A stretch of DNA of 64,000 nt from Duganella sp. Leaf126 (GCF_001423125.1 NZ_LMNW01000031.1:273268-337267), one strand, 5' to 3'. Shown: positions 16,911 to 26,696, counted from the stretch's first letter. A program made the numbers and translations. Notes: generated by a model not told the origin, from the sequence alone.

Positions 16911-18866
16911 TCATCGGCCAAGCGTGAGCAAGGTGTCGAACAGGGTGCTGGCGATCTGCATGACCTTGCCTGCCGCCTGGTAGGCCTGCTGGTAACGCAG
17001 CAGGTTGGCAGCCTCTTCGTCGAGATTCACGCCGGACACGCTCTGCTGCGCCTTGGTTGCCTGCACCACGGCGGCATCGGCCGCGTTCATACCGATCTGC
17101 GCTTCGCGCGCCTTGTTGCCCACCACGTTGACCACCTGGGCGTAGGCGCCCTGGAAGGTGGCGGTGCCGTTGTTCATCACGTTCTTGGCCTGCAGGCCGG
17201 CCAGCAAGGCGCCGTTGCGGCTGTCGCCGACGCCGCTGGTATTGGGGCCGACCGTGAAGGTGTCGGCATTGCCCGGCGTGCCCGTGATATTGAAGCTGAC
17301 GCCGCCGAAGCTGATGGCCGCGCCATCGGTGTACGGCACGGCCGTGCCTGCCGGATACGTGGTGCTGTTGCCGTTATTGGTCACCGTCACGGCCTGGCCG
17401 GCCGGGAAACCGCTCAGGGTGCCGGCCGTCTTGTCGAAGGTCAGCGTCACCGGCGACGTCAGGGCGTTGCCGGCCGTCAGGTAGTTCTTGTCCACGGTGC
17501 CGGCCGAGATCTTGGCATTGCCGGTATTGGCGACCGGCGCGCCGGTCGCCACCGGCGCGGCCAGCGCGATCTTGGTCGGATCGTTGATGGCAACGCTCAG
17601 GTCCTTGGCGGCGGTGTAGGTCGGGCGGACCAGGAAGTTGTCGTTCTGTGCAGGCGTGCCGCTGATGCTGTAGGCCACGCCGTCGATCACCTGCGGGGTG
17701 GTCTGCGGGAACGGATTGATCTGCGTAACCTGGCCGTCGCTCAGGCGCTTGACGTTGAAATTGGTGCCATCGTAATCGACGCTGTAGTCGCTGGCGGTCA
17801 GCGCGCCGGCATCGACCACCGTGCCGGTGACTTCGGCCGTGCTTTGCGGCGCATTGTTCGAGTTGGGATTGACGTAAGCCTGGATCGGATTGAAGAAGTT
17901 GCCGCCCAGCGCGCCGTTCTGGTCCTGGCCCAGCTGGTGCTGGGCATTGAAGCTGGTGGCCAGCGACGCGGCGATCTGGCCCAGCTGGTTTTGTGCGCCA
18001 TTGAGCGACGTGTTGCGAAATTCCAGCAGGCCGCCGAGCTGGCCGCCGGTCAGCACCTTGTCGGGCAGCGGCGTGAATTTGCCATTGTCGGTCTGGTAAC
18101 CGACCGACATCTTGGACGGATCGTTGGCCACCTGGGCCGTGCCCAGCTTGAACGCGGTATTGCCCACCACCAGGGGCTGGCCGGTGCCCATTTGCACGGT
18201 CAGCGAATTGTTGTCACCCTGCACCACGGTGGTCTTGACCAGCTTGTTCAGCTCGGTAATCAGCTGGTCGCGGTGGTCGAGCAGGTCGTTCGGCAGGTCG
18301 CCGCCCGAGCTGAGGCCGGAGATGGTGTTGTTGAGGTCGGCGATCTGGCGCGCATACGAGTTGATCTCGCCCACGTTGGACACGATCTGGCTGTTGACGC
18401 CATCGGAAATCTCGTTCAGGCGCGCGCTCATGCCCTGGAAGCGGGCGGCCAGCGACTCGGAGGTCGACAGCATCGATTGCCGCGCGGCTGCCGACGCCGG
18501 GTTGGCGGTGGCGTTCTGCACGCCGTTGAAGAAATCCTGCATCACCGGCGACAGGCCGGCCGTCGGATCGGCCAGCTGGTTGTCGATCTGCGAAATCTGC
18601 TTGTAATAGGTTTCCAGCGACGCCTGGTTGGTTTCCGCGCCGCGCAGCTGGTTGGCCAGGAAATTGTCGTAGTACCGGCGCACGGTGGACACTTCGGTAC
18701 CGGTGCCGACAAACCCGGCGCCCGTGTTTTGCGAAGGCGTGTCGGTCTGCACCACGCCCTGGCGGGAGTAGCCGGGCACGTTTGCGTTGGTGATGTTGTT
18801 GCCGGTCGTGGACAATCCGACCTGGGCCGCCAACAAACCGCTTCTGCCGATGCTCAGTAGACTCAT
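16911..18866 (-). CDS. flgK: Hook-filament junction protein FlgK (HAP1)
   Basis: FlgK is the first junction protein on the hook. The N-terminal rod-type motif (ITNANVPGYSRQGV, about residues 25-38) and the C-terminal SGVNLDEEAANLLRYQQAYQA motif (611-631) are intact. At 651 residues it is longer than the 547 of Salmonella. The extra length lies in the middle, with two copies of a module ending GxPxxxDxFxVxP at about residues 403-415 and 529-541. The second copy, including the preceding VPYxxGxAIxF, matches the FlgL module closely. A near-consensus sigma-28 promoter lies 27 bp upstream. Confidence 0.96.
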   Translation of the reverse strand: MSLLSIGRSGLLAAQVGLSTTGNNITNANVPGYSRQGVVQTDTPSQNTGAGFVGTGTEVSTVRRYYDNFLANQLRGAETNQASLETYYKQISQIDNQLADPTAGLSPVMQDFFNGVQNATANPASAAARQSMLSTSESLAARFQGMSARLNEISDGVNSQIVSNVGEINSYARQIADLNNTISGLSSGGDLPNDLLDHRDQLITELNKLVKTTVVQGDNNSLTVQMGTGQPLVVGNTAFKLGTAQVANDPSKMSVGYQTDNGKFTPLPDKVLTGGQLGGLLEFRNTSLNGAQNQLGQIAASLATSFNAQHQLGQDQNGALGGNFFNPIQAYVNPNSNNAPQSTAEVTGTVVDAGALTASDYSVDYDGTNFNVKRLSDGQVTQINPFPQTTPQVIDGVAYSISGTPAQNDNFLVRPTYTAAKDLSVAINDPTKIALAAPVATGAPVANTGNAKISAGTVDKNYLTAGNALTSPVTLTFDKTAGTLSGFPAGQAVTVTNNGNSTTYPAGTAVPYTDGAAISFGGVSFNITGTPGNADTFTVGPNTSGVGDSRNGALLAGLQAKNVMNNGTATFQGAYAQVVNVVGNKAREAQIGMNAADAAVVQATKAQQSVSGVNLDEEAANLLRYQQAYQAAGKVMQIASTLFDTLLTLGR

Positions 18867-18892
18867 GATGGTTTCACTTTATGTTGCTAGGG

Positions 18893-18919
18893 TTTACGGC
18901 AGTGCGCCGGCAAACTTGA
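18893..18919 (-). promoter_or_regulatory. Sigma-28 (FliA) promoter for flgKL
   Basis: On the minus strand, TCAAGTTT (18919-18912) is followed after exactly 11 bases by GCCGTAAA (18900-18893). The FliA consensus is TAAAGTTT-N11-GCCGATAA. It sits 27 bp before the flgK start in the 150 bp flgJ-flgK gap, the expected place for a late-class promoter. Confidence 0.85.
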
Positions 18920-19016
18920 GCGGGTGTTTCAACCTGCCCATGGCGTCGTGGCGGCGCCTTGCCGTGCTTGCAGCCTGGTTTGCGGGCTGGGGCGCTGCAA
19001 GACGCCCTGGACGGAC

Positions 19017-20003
19017 TCAACCGGCCAGCGAGCGTTTTATGATGCTAGTGAGCTTGGACGCGTACTGCGGGTCGGTGGCATAGCCGGCCTTCTGCAAGCC
19101 CTGGGCAAACGCGCTGGCGTCGCCGGCGCTCGCCAGCACTTTTTCGTACCGGGGGTTATCGGTGATCAGGCGCGCATAATCCTTGAAACTGTCGGCATAG
19201 CTGTCGTAGGCGCGGAAGCGCTCCACCTTGGTCTGGGCGCGGCCGTTGACGTATTCGGTCGTGGTCGCTTCGACCACCTTGCCTTTCCAGTCAGGCGTGG
19301 CCTTGATGCCGAACAGGTTGTTGCTGTTGGTGCCGTCGCGGCCCTTGATCTCGCGTTTGCCCCAGCCGCTCTCGAGCGCGGCCTGGCCCAGCATGAACTT
19401 GGCCGGAATGCCAGTGGCGGCACTGGCCTCGTCCGCGTGCGCCGACAGCTTTTCCTGGAAGCTCACCACGTGCGGCGCCTGCGAGCCGCGCCGCGCCGGT
19501 GCGGCGGTCTTGGCGTCTGCCGCAGCGTCCACCTTGGCAGCCGCCTTGGCCGTGCCGCCGGCAGCGGCAATCGCCTTTTGCAGCCGGGCGTCCATCAGGC
19601 TGGCCATGCCGGCAAAGCTGCCGGCATTGGCGCCGTCGGTCGGATCGCCGGCGCCGCCCACGGCCAGCGCCTTGTCCTTCTGGCCGAGCTGGCGCACCAG
19701 CATGTCGGCCAGGCCGATGCCGCGCTTGGCGATGTTCTGGGCGGTCTGCTGGTCCTGCATGCCGGTGAGCATCTTGGTCTGGTCGCTGTTGGTCAGGCTG
19801 TCCTGGGGCGATGCGTCGCGCATGGTTTTCAGCATGCTGTTGACGAACATGGCCTCGAACTGGGTGGCGGCCCCTTTCAGCGCTTCGGGCGTGCCGGCCC
19901 GCGCACCCTGGCGCAGGCTGCCCATGTCCTTGACGTCGAGCGCGAACTTGCGCGACAGGTCGTTGCCGACGGAATTAGAGATATTGGCGTTTTGACTGGT
20001 CAT
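19017..20003 (-). CDS. flgJ: Flagellar rod assembly protein / muramidase FlgJ
   Basis: FlgJ caps the growing rod and opens the peptidoglycan for it. The 328 residues comprise an N-terminal rod-capping domain (about 20-110: GAATQFEAMFVNSMLKTMR, GIGLADMLVRQLG), an Ala-rich linker, and a C-terminal glucosaminidase domain (about 175-328). The likely catalytic glutamate is Glu211 in QAALESGWGKREI. This two-domain form is typical of beta- and gammaproteobacteria. It is the last gene of the flgBCDEFGHIJ run, 22 bp after flgI. Confidence 0.95.
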   Translation of the reverse strand: MTSQNANISNSVGNDLSRKFALDVKDMGSLRQGARAGTPEALKGAATQFEAMFVNSMLKTMRDASPQDSLTNSDQTKMLTGMQDQQTAQNIAKRGIGLADMLVRQLGQKDKALAVGGAGDPTDGANAGSFAGMASLMDARLQKAIAAAGGTAKAAAKVDAAADAKTAAPARRGSQAPHVVSFQEKLSAHADEASAATGIPAKFMLGQAALESGWGKREIKGRDGTNSNNLFGIKATPDWKGKVVEATTTEYVNGRAQTKVERFRAYDSYADSFKDYARLITDNPRYEKVLASAGDASAFAQGLQKAGYATDPQYASKLTSIIKRSLAG

Positions 20004-20025
20004 GGCGTTCTTCCCGCATTTCCAT

Positions 20026-21204
20026 TTAGATGATTTCCAGCTCGGCGCGCAGCGACCCGGCAGCTTTCATGGCCTGCAGGATCGACAGCAGATCCTGCGG
20101 CGTGGCGCCGATGGCGTTGAGGGCCTTGACCACTTCGGCCAGCGAAGCGCCGCCCTTGACCATCATGACCTTGCCACCGTCTTTTTTGATGGCCACGTTC
20201 TGGTTCTGGGTGACCACCGTGGAGCCGCCCGAGAGCGGATTGGGCTGGCTGACCTGCGGATCGGACGTGACCGATACTGACATATTGCCATGGGAAATGG
20301 CGCACGTCTCCAGCGTCACGGCGCGGTTCATCACCACCGAGCCGGTGCGCGCATTCATGATCACCTTGGCCGGCTGCTCGGCCGGGTTGACGTTCATGTC
20401 CTGCAAGGTGCCGATGAAGCTCACGCGCTGGTCGCTGCTGCTGGGCGCCTGCACGCGGATCACGCGGCCGTCGAGCGCGTAGGCAATGCCGGCGCCGTAT
20501 TTGTCGTTGATCGCGTCCACCACGCGGCTTGCCGTTGCGAAGTCGGCCGTATTGAGTTCGAGGCGGATCATATTGCCCTCGCCCAGGCTCGACGCCACCG
20601 CGCGTTCCACCGTGGCGCCGGCCGAGATCTTGCCCACGCTCAGGTGGTTGATCACCAGCGAATTGCCGCCACCGCCACCACCGGCCTGCACACCGACCCC
20701 GCCGACCAGCACATTGCCCTGGGCCATGGCATACACCTGGCCGTCCGCGCCTTTCAGCGGCGTCATCAGCAGCGTGCCGCCGCGCAAGCTCTTGGCGTTA
20801 CCCATCGACGAGACGGTGATGTCGAGCGTCTGGCCCGGCTGCGAGAACGGCGGCAGCGAGGCCGTCACCATCACGGCCGCGACATTCTTCAGTTGCAGCT
20901 GGGTGCCCTGCGGCAGGTTCACGCCCAGTTGCTGCAACATCGACACCACGCTTTGCACGGTGAACGGGGTTTGCGTGGTCTGGTCGCCGCTGCCGTCCAG
21001 GCCGACCACAATGCCGTAGCCGAGCAGCTGGTTCTGGCGCACGCCGGCAATGCTGGCCAGGTCGCGCAGGCGCTCGGCCTCGGCCGGTCGCGCCATCAGC
21101 AGCGACAACACGATGCTGCCGACGATGATGCCCACCACGATCGCTGCGCGCTTGCACGCGGCGGCGGCGCGCTGGACGCCGTGATTTGTCTGGAAATATT
21201 TCAT
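20026..21204 (-). CDS. flgI: Flagellar P-ring protein FlgI
   Basis: FlgI forms the P ring around the rod in the peptidoglycan. The 392-residue precursor has a rather long signal peptide (about residues 1-43, cleavage after ARPAEA). The mature part begins ERLRDLASIAGVRQNQLLGYG, the classic FlgI start, followed by GLDGSGDQTTQTPFT and the conserved SLAEVVKALNAIGATPQDL near the end. It lies 8 bp after flgH. Confidence 0.98.
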   Translation of the reverse strand: MKYFQTNHGVQRAAAACKRAAIVVGIIVGSIVLSLLMARPAEAERLRDLASIAGVRQNQLLGYGIVVGLDGSGDQTTQTPFTVQSVVSMLQQLGVNLPQGTQLQLKNVAAVMVTASLPPFSQPGQTLDITVSSMGNAKSLRGGTLLMTPLKGADGQVYAMAQGNVLVGGVGVQAGGGGGGNSLVINHLSVGKISAGATVERAVASSLGEGNMIRLELNTADFATASRVVDAINDKYGAGIAYALDGRVIRVQAPSSSDQRVSFIGTLQDMNVNPAEQPAKVIMNARTGSVVMNRAVTLETCAISHGNMSVSVTSDPQVSQPNPLSGGSTVVTQNQNVAIKKDGGKVMMVKGGASLAEVVKALNAIGATPQDLLSILQAMKAAGSLRAELEII

Positions 21205-21212
21205 GATCGGCC

Positions 21213-21875
21213 TCAGAACGGCAGGATGCTCTGGAAGAAGCGCGACATCATCGACGCCACTTCCGCCTTGTCCACCTGGCTGCTGGTGCGGTACTCGACG
21301 CGGGCATCGGCCACGGCGGTCGAGGAAACGGTGTTGCCGGTGGCGATGTTGTCGGGATTGACCATGCCGGAGAAGCGGATGAATTCCACGCCCTTGTTCA
21401 TCGCCACCTGCTTTTCGCCGGCCACGATCAGGTTGCCGTTCGGCAGAACCTCGACCACGGTCACGCCCATGGTGCCGGTAAAGGCATTGCTGGCGGTCTG
21501 GTTGTCGGCGCCGGAAAAACTGTTGTTGTTGTTGATCGCCAGCGGGTTGCCGAACGTGCCCTGCAAGGGCTTGGGCAGGCCGATGCTGACGGCGCTGGCC
21601 TTGTTGGCGGAATTGGTGCCGGCCTTGTTGGCGGTCGTGCGCTCGGTGATCACCAGGGTCAGCACGTCACCGACCTGGCGCGCGCGGCGGTCTTCGAAGA
21701 TCGGCCGGAAATTGCCGCCCTGGTAGATGGCGCCGCTGGTGGGCTTGACCTGCATCTGCTCGGTGGTCAGCGGGCGCGCGGTGCGCGGCGTATCGACGAT
21801 CGAGGTGGGCGTGACGTTGGCGCAGCCGGCCGCCGCGACGGCAACCGTGAGCAGGACGAGGGAGGCGGATTTCAT
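21213..21875 (-). CDS. flgH: Flagellar L-ring lipoprotein FlgH
   Basis: FlgH is the outer-membrane lipoprotein of the L ring. The 220 residues carry a lipoprotein signal with lipobox VAAAGC and lipidation at Cys18. Mature-protein motifs include GNFRPIFEDRRARQVGDVLTL, LPNGNLIVAGEKQVAMNKGVEFIRFSG and the C-terminal MMSRFFQSILPF, all typical of FlgH. It lies between flgG and flgI with gaps of about 10 bp. Confidence 0.98.
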   Translation of the reverse strand: MKSASLVLLTVAVAAAGCANVTPTSIVDTPRTARPLTTEQMQVKPTSGAIYQGGNFRPIFEDRRARQVGDVLTLVITERTTANKAGTNSANKASAVSIGLPKPLQGTFGNPLAINNNNSFSGADNQTASNAFTGTMGVTVVEVLPNGNLIVAGEKQVAMNKGVEFIRFSGMVNPDNIATGNTVSSTAVADARVEYRTSSQVDKAEVASMMSRFFQSILPF

Positions 21876-21885
21876 GGCGGTTTCC

Positions 21886-22668
21886 TTACAGCTGCGACAG
21901 GCGGGCCAGCATCTGGTCCGACGTGGTGATGGCCTTGGAGTTGATTTCGTAGGCGCGCTGGCTCTGGATCATGTTGACCATTTCCTCGACCACGTTGACG
22001 TTCGACGATTCCACGTAGCCCTGCAGGATCACGCCGAGACCGTTGGTGCCGGGCGTGTTGGTTTGCGGCGCGCCCGAGGCGCCCGTTTCCACGTACAGGT
22101 TTTCGCCCTTCGACTCCAGCCCGGTCGGGTTGATGAAGGTGGACAGCTGCAGCGCGCCGAGCTGCTGCGGCGCCACCGTGCCCGGCACCAGCGCCGAGAC
22201 GGTGCCGTCGCGGCCGACCGTGATGTTCTGCGCTTCGATCGGGATCGTGATCGGCGGCTGCAGCACGAAGCCGCTGGAGGTGACCATCTGGCCGTTGTTA
22301 TCGCGCTGGAAGGAGCCGTCGCGGGTGTAGGCGGTGGTGCCATCGGGCAGCAGCACGTTGAAGAAGCCGGCGCCGTTGACCATGATGTCCTTGTCGTTGC
22401 CGGTTGCCTGCGGGTTGCCCTGGGTGTGGATGCGCTCGATGGCCACCGGGCGCACACCGGTACCCTGCTGCATGCCCGAAGGCAGGTTGGTCTGTTGCGA
22501 CGACTGGCCGCCCGGCTGGCGGATGTTCTGGTACAGCAGATCCTCGAACACGGCGCGCGACTTCTTGAAACCGGTGGTGCTGACGTTGGCCAGGTTGTGC
22601 GAAGTGACGTCGAGCTGCGTCTGCTGCGCCTCCATGCCGGTCTTGGCGATCCAAAGTGAACGTATCAT
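21886..22668 (-). CDS. flgG: Flagellar distal rod protein FlgG
   Basis: FlgG forms the distal rod. The ATG at 22668 is chosen because it gives the conserved start [20 protein letters not shown] and a 260-residue protein, the exact size of Salmonella FlgG; an upstream ATG at 22704 would add 12 residues. The rod motif [16 protein letters not shown] and the C-terminal [21 protein letters not shown] are intact. The upstream gap to flgF is 81 bp. Confidence 0.97.
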   Translation of the reverse strand: MIRSLWIAKTGMEAQQTQLDVTSHNLANVSTTGFKKSRAVFEDLLYQNIRQPGGQSSQQTNLPSGMQQGTGVRPVAIERIHTQGNPQATGNDKDIMVNGAGFFNVLLPDGTTAYTRDGSFQRDNNGQMVTSSGFVLQPPITIPIEAQNITVGRDGTVSALVPGTVAPQQLGALQLSTFINPTGLESKGENLYVETGASGAPQTNTPGTNGLGVILQGYVESSNVNVVEEMVNMIQSQRAYEINSKAITTSDQMLARLSQL

Positions 22669-22749
22669 GATCCTTCTCCCGTAGCGCGGATGGGGGTTTG
22701 CCACCGCGGCAAACGCTCATCCCACCACAGCATTATGCGGGAGCCGGGG

Positions 22750-23490
22750 TCAACCTAAAGCGAGGATCTGGGTGGCTTTTGCGGCGTTATTCTCGGCGTT
22801 CTTCAACAGGCTCATTTGCATGTCGAACTGCCTTGCCAGGCTGATCATGTTGACCATGGAATCGACCGGATTGACATTGCTGCCCTCGATCACGCCATCG
22901 ACGACGCGCACGGCCGGGTCGTTCTGGGCCGGCGTGCCATCGGCCTGGCGGAACAGGCCGTCGTCACCGCGCAGCAGGCCGGCGGTGGGTGGATTGACCA
23001 GTTTCAGGCGGCCGAGCACGTTCGACGGTCCCGGCTGGAACTCGTTGGACACGGTGCTGACCGTGCCGTCGCTGGCGATCGTGATGCTGGTGTCGGGCGG
23101 CACCGCGATCGGGCCGCCGTCGCCGATCAGGGTCAGGCCGCTGCTCGTTTGCAGCAGGCCGTTCTCGTTGACCTTGAGGCTGCCGTTGCGGGTGTACGCC
23201 TCCGAGCCGTCGGCCGACTGCACCGCCAGCCAGCCCTGATCGCGGATGGCGATGTCGAGCGCGCGGCCGGTGGTCTGCATCGGCCCGGCGGCAAAGCTGG
23301 AGCCGACCGTGGAATCGACCACGAAGGCGCGCGTGGGCAGACCGTCCGACATCACCGGCACCGCCCGGAACGAATCGAGCTGGGCGCGAAAACCGTTGGT
23401 GGTGGCGTTGGCCAGGTTGTTCGACACGGTGGCCTGCTGCTCCATCACGTGGCGCGCACCGGTCATCGCGGTATAGATCAGACGGTCCAT
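22750..23490 (-). CDS. flgF: Flagellar proximal rod protein FlgF
   Basis: FlgF is a proximal rod subunit. The 246 residues begin MDRLIYTAMTGARHVMEQQ, followed by the rod motif SNNLANATTNGFRAQLD. The C-terminal helix (MVNMISLARQFDMQMSLLKNAE) is typical. It lies 11 bp after flgE. Confidence 0.96.
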   Translation of the reverse strand: MDRLIYTAMTGARHVMEQQATVSNNLANATTNGFRAQLDSFRAVPVMSDGLPTRAFVVDSTVGSSFAAGPMQTTGRALDIAIRDQGWLAVQSADGSEAYTRNGSLKVNENGLLQTSSGLTLIGDGGPIAVPPDTSITIASDGTVSTVSNEFQPGPSNVLGRLKLVNPPTAGLLRGDDGLFRQADGTPAQNDPAVRVVDGVIEGSNVNPVDSMVNMISLARQFDMQMSLLKNAENNAAKATQILALG

Positions 23491-23501
23491 GGTTTACCTC
23501 A

Positions 23502-25058
23502 TCAGCGCAGGTTGACCAGCGTCTGCAGCAGCGAGTCTTCGGTCTTGATGGTCTGCGCATTGGCCTGGTACACGCGCTGCGCCGTGATCATGTTGACCAG
23601 CTCCTCGGTCAGATCGACGTTCGAGGTTTCCACCGAGCTCGAACGCAATTGCCCCATCGAGCCGGCGTTCGGCACGCCGACCATCGGCTGGCCGGACGCG
23701 GCGCTTTCGGACCAGGCATTGTTGCCCAGCGGGGTCAGGCCATCGACGCTGGCGAAGTTAGCCATGGCGATCTGGCCCATCGGGCGCGACTTGCCGTTGC
23801 TGTACTGGCCCAGGATGATGCCGTTCTCGTCGATCGACAGGCGCTGCCACGAGCCGGCCGAATAACCATTCTGTTCCGAACCGAGGTCGTTGGTGGCGCT
23901 GCCGTACTGGGTGGTGTTGTTGAAGGTGGTGGCCACCGTCAGCGGTTGCAGCGAGCCGGTGTCCGGGAAGATCGGCAGCTGGATCTGGAACGGCAGCGTT
24001 TGCGGCGGATTGCGCAGCGCCATCGCACCCTGGTCGAGGTTGCCGCTGCGGTCGAACTGCAGCGTGCCGACCTTGACGGCGGGCACCGTGATGGCGTCGC
24101 CGAGCTTGGCGTTGATGTCATCGGGCGACAGGCCCGTGATCTGCCCCGAGTTGGTCGGATCGAGCGCGGTGTAGGCGGTATCGAGCGCGGCGAGCTGGGC
24201 AGCGCTGGCCTGGGCCGGCGCGGTGGAGGCGGCCGTGCGCATCACGTTGTAGGCAGCCGTGGCGTAATTCTTGGCAGCGGTGGCGATGGTGGCGGCGTCG
24301 GGCGGCGTGGCGCGGATGGCGTCGTTGTAGGCGGTACGGGCAGTGCCGACGCCGGCGTCGTTGTTGATCGCGGCAGCAACGCCGGCGGAAATGATTTCCT
24401 TGTTGTCGGCAGCGGCATACACGTCCCACACGTTGGCGTCGGTCTTGACGTAATAGGTGGTCATGATGTGCTGGGTGCCGAGGCTGTCGTACACGTCGAG
24501 CACGGTCTGCTTGTTGTAGGTTTCCGGGTCATTGGCGTTGAACGGATTCTTGGCAGGCACCTTCTCGGCCGAACTCAGGTTCAGGTGGAAGTTCGCTTCG
24601 GTGGTCTGCACCGGTTTCAGGTCCGACTTGTCGAGCACCAGCGGCACCGGTGCGCCGAGCTGGATCACGCCGGCCGTGTTGGCCAGGTAGCCGGTCAGCA
24701 CCGCGCCCTGGGCATTGACCAGCGTGTGCTTGTTATCTTCGTGGAACTGGCCGTTGCGCGAATACTGCACGGCGCCGTTGACGGTCAGGCGGAAGAACCC
24801 GCCGCCATTGATCGACACGTCGAGCGGGTTGTTGGTGGTCTCGATATTGCCCTGGGTGAACTGCTGGGCCAGCTTGGACGTCATCACGCCGATGCCCGGG
24901 TTCTGGCCCGACACGCCGTTGAGCGAATTGGCGTACAGGTCGGCAAACTGGGCTTCGGAACTCTTGAAGCCGACGGTGCTGGCGTTGGCGATGTTATTGC
25001 CGATAACCGACAGCGATTTCGATGCAGCGTTCAGGCCGCTCAGTCCTTGTTGGAACAT
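23502..25058 (-). CDS. flgE: Flagellar hook protein FlgE with Ala-rich insertion
   Basis: FlgE polymerises to form the hook. The N-terminal motif (IGNNIANASTVGFKSSEAQF) and C-terminal motif (LVNMITAQRVYQANAQTIK) are intact, and the central VLDVYDSLGTQHIMTTYYVK is typical of FlgE. The 518 residues exceed the roughly 400 of Salmonella. The excess falls largely in an insertion at about residues 225-320 that is rich in Ala and Thr and probably helical (ATIATAAKNYATAAYNVMR). It lies 71 bp after flgD. Confidence 0.96.
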   Translation of the reverse strand: MFQQGLSGLNAASKSLSVIGNNIANASTVGFKSSEAQFADLYANSLNGVSGQNPGIGVMTSKLAQQFTQGNIETTNNPLDVSINGGGFFRLTVNGAVQYSRNGQFHEDNKHTLVNAQGAVLTGYLANTAGVIQLGAPVPLVLDKSDLKPVQTTEANFHLNLSSAEKVPAKNPFNANDPETYNKQTVLDVYDSLGTQHIMTTYYVKTDANVWDVYAAADNKEIISAGVAAAINNDAGVGTARTAYNDAIRATPPDAATIATAAKNYATAAYNVMRTAASTAPAQASAAQLAALDTAYTALDPTNSGQITGLSPDDINAKLGDAITVPAVKVGTLQFDRSGNLDQGAMALRNPPQTLPFQIQLPIFPDTGSLQPLTVATTFNNTTQYGSATNDLGSEQNGYSAGSWQRLSIDENGIILGQYSNGKSRPMGQIAMANFASVDGLTPLGNNAWSESAASGQPMVGVPNAGSMGQLRSSSVETSNVDLTEELVNMITAQRVYQANAQTIKTEDSLLQTLVNLR

Positions 25059-25129
25059 GGTATTCCCCTATCGAGGTGATTTTTAAGTGTACGCAACTGC
25101 AATCTGGGATCGGCAATTGCAGGATGCGA

Positions 25130-25840
25130 CTACAAGACTTCTTTCACATCGGCCAAGGTGAAGTGGCCGAGCGAGGTATTGAGTTTGACGCCGGCGCTGC
25201 CGGTGGAAACGCTGGCGACTGCCGTCAGCTGCAGCGGCGTGGCGTTCTCGAGCGCCTTGCCGCCGCTGGTGGCCTTGACCGTGAACGTGTAGTTGCCTGC
25301 TGCCGCCACGGTCTTGTCGTCCTTGGTGCCGTCCCAGGTCAGCGGGTAGGTGCCGGCGTCGGTGCCTTTCATGCTCATGGTGCGCACCGTCTTGCCGCTG
25401 CTGTCGATGATGTTGATGTCGACCGCGTCCGCTGCCGAACCGAGTTCGATGCCGAACACGCTGCTGTTGGACTTGGTGCCGTCGGCAGCGGTGTTGGTGC
25501 TCAGCTCGATGCCCTTGCCGGCCACCAGCACGCCCTTGCCGATCAGGTTGGTCGCCGTCATCGACTGCGCGCTGGCCTGGTCGGCCCGCAGCGATTCCAG
25601 CGTGGCGTTGACCTTGTTGATGCCGGTCACCGTGGACAGCTGGGCCAGCTGGCTGGTCATGGCCGCGTTGTCCATCGGGTTGAGCGGGTCCTGGTTCTTC
25701 AGCTGCGTGACCAGCAGCAGCATGAACTTGTCCTGGTCGGCCTGCACGCTGTCGGTGGACGTGGTGCTGGTGGCGGAGCTGGTGGCCACCGAGTTGGTGG
25801 CTGCAGCCTTGGGCGTATCGATAATGCCGGCGATTGCCAT
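25130..25840 (-). CDS. flgD: Flagellar hook cap protein FlgD
   Basis: FlgD is the scaffold cap that directs hook assembly. The 236-residue protein has a Ser/Thr/Ala-rich N-terminus. The signature DKFMLLLVTQLKNQDPLNPMD and AQLSTVTGINKVN (about residues 36-75) follows, then a C-terminal FlgD Ig/tudor-like region (LTWDGTKDDKTVAAAGNYTFTV). It lies 11 bp after flgC. Confidence 0.96.
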   Translation of the reverse strand: MAIAGIIDTPKAAATNSVATSSATSTTSTDSVQADQDKFMLLLVTQLKNQDPLNPMDNAAMTSQLAQLSTVTGINKVNATLESLRADQASAQSMTATNLIGKGVLVAGKGIELSTNTAADGTKSNSSVFGIELGSAADAVDINIIDSSGKTVRTMSMKGTDAGTYPLTWDGTKDDKTVAAAGNYTFTVKATSGGKALENATPLQLTAVASVSTGSAGVKLNTSLGHFTLADVKEVL

Positions 25841-25851
25841 GATTATTCCTG

Positions 25852-26262
25852 TCAGTTCTGACCGATGGTCAGGGTCTTGTTCAACATCGATTTGGCGGCG
25901 TTCATCACTTCCACGTTGTTCTGGTAGGAGCGCGACGCGGACAGCATGTTGACCATCTCGTCGACCGGGTTCACATTGGGCATGGTCACATAGCCCTTGT
26001 CGTCGGCCAGCGGATTTTGCGGGTCGTACTTCATCTTCATCGGCGACTGGTCTTCCACCACCTGCTTGACCCGTACCCCGGTCGAGGCGCCGTCGTTGGT
26101 CGGCGGCGTGGCCTCGAACACCACCTGGCGCGCGCGATACGCTTCGCCGGTGGCACTGGTGGTGCTGTCGGCATTGGCCAGGTTGGACGCGGTGACATTG
26201 AGGCGCTGGGCCTGGGCGCTCATGGCCGATCCGGAAACGTTGAATATGCTGAACAATGACAT
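25852..26262 (-). CDS. flgC: Flagellar proximal rod protein FlgC
   Basis: FlgC is a proximal rod subunit. The 136 residues match the family length. The N-terminal rod motif ([16 protein letters not shown]) and the C-terminal [20 protein letters not shown] are intact. It lies 14 bp after flgB. Confidence 0.97.
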   Translation of the reverse strand: MSLFSIFNVSGSAMSAQAQRLNVTASNLANADSTTSATGEAYRARQVVFEATPPTNDGASTGVRVKQVVEDQSPMKMKYDPQNPLADDKGYVTMPNVNPVDEMVNMLSASRSYQNNVEVMNAAKSMLNKTLTIGQN

Positions 26263-26276
26263 GATCAGGTTCCTCC

Positions 26277-26696
26277 TCAGTTACCGGACTGCAGCGCGTT
26301 CATCATGCCCTTGATCTGGGCGTTGATCATGGTGAGACCGGCTTCGTAGCGCACCGCGTTGTCGGCGAACTGGTTGCGCTCGACGTCCATGTCGACCGTG
26401 TTGCCATCGACGGCGCCCTGCACCACGCCGCGGTACAGCAGCGGGGTGCCGTCGCCGAGCACGCCGCCGTCGGTCGGCGGATTGGCGAAGTGGCGCGGCG
26501 CGGTGGTCTTCAGGCTGGCCGTCGGCGTGGCTTTGTCCACGGCCGCCTTCATGGCGCTGGCAAAGTCGATGTCGCGCGCCTTGTAATTGGGCGTGTCGGC
26601 ATTGGCGATATTCGAAGCGAGCACGGCCTGGCGCTTTTCGCGCAGGTTCAGGGCCGATTCGTTAAAGCGCATATAGTCGTCGAGTTTGGAAAGCAT
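26277..26696 (-). CDS. flgB: Flagellar proximal rod protein FlgB
   Basis: FlgB forms the cell-proximal rod and contacts FliE. The ATG at 26696 is chosen because a GGAGG lies 6 nt upstream and the product starts [16 protein letters not shown], giving 139 residues, the normal size. An upstream ATG at 26756 would add 20 atypical residues. The rod motif is present ([19 protein letters not shown]). It is the first gene of the flgB-J operon and is divergent from flgA. Confidence 0.96.
   Translation of the reverse strand: MLSKLDDYMRFNESALNLREKRQAVLASNIANADTPNYKARDIDFASAMKAAVDKATPTASLKTTAPRHFANPPTDGGVLGDGTPLLYRGVVQGAVDGNTVDMDVERNQFADNAVRYEAGLTMINAQIKGMMNALQSGN

Noticed and set aside
15759..18860. 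A 1033-codon open frame on plus opposite flgL and flgK
   Set aside because: It is a shadow of the high-GC codon pattern of flgK-flgL on minus; the minus genes match known proteins end to end.
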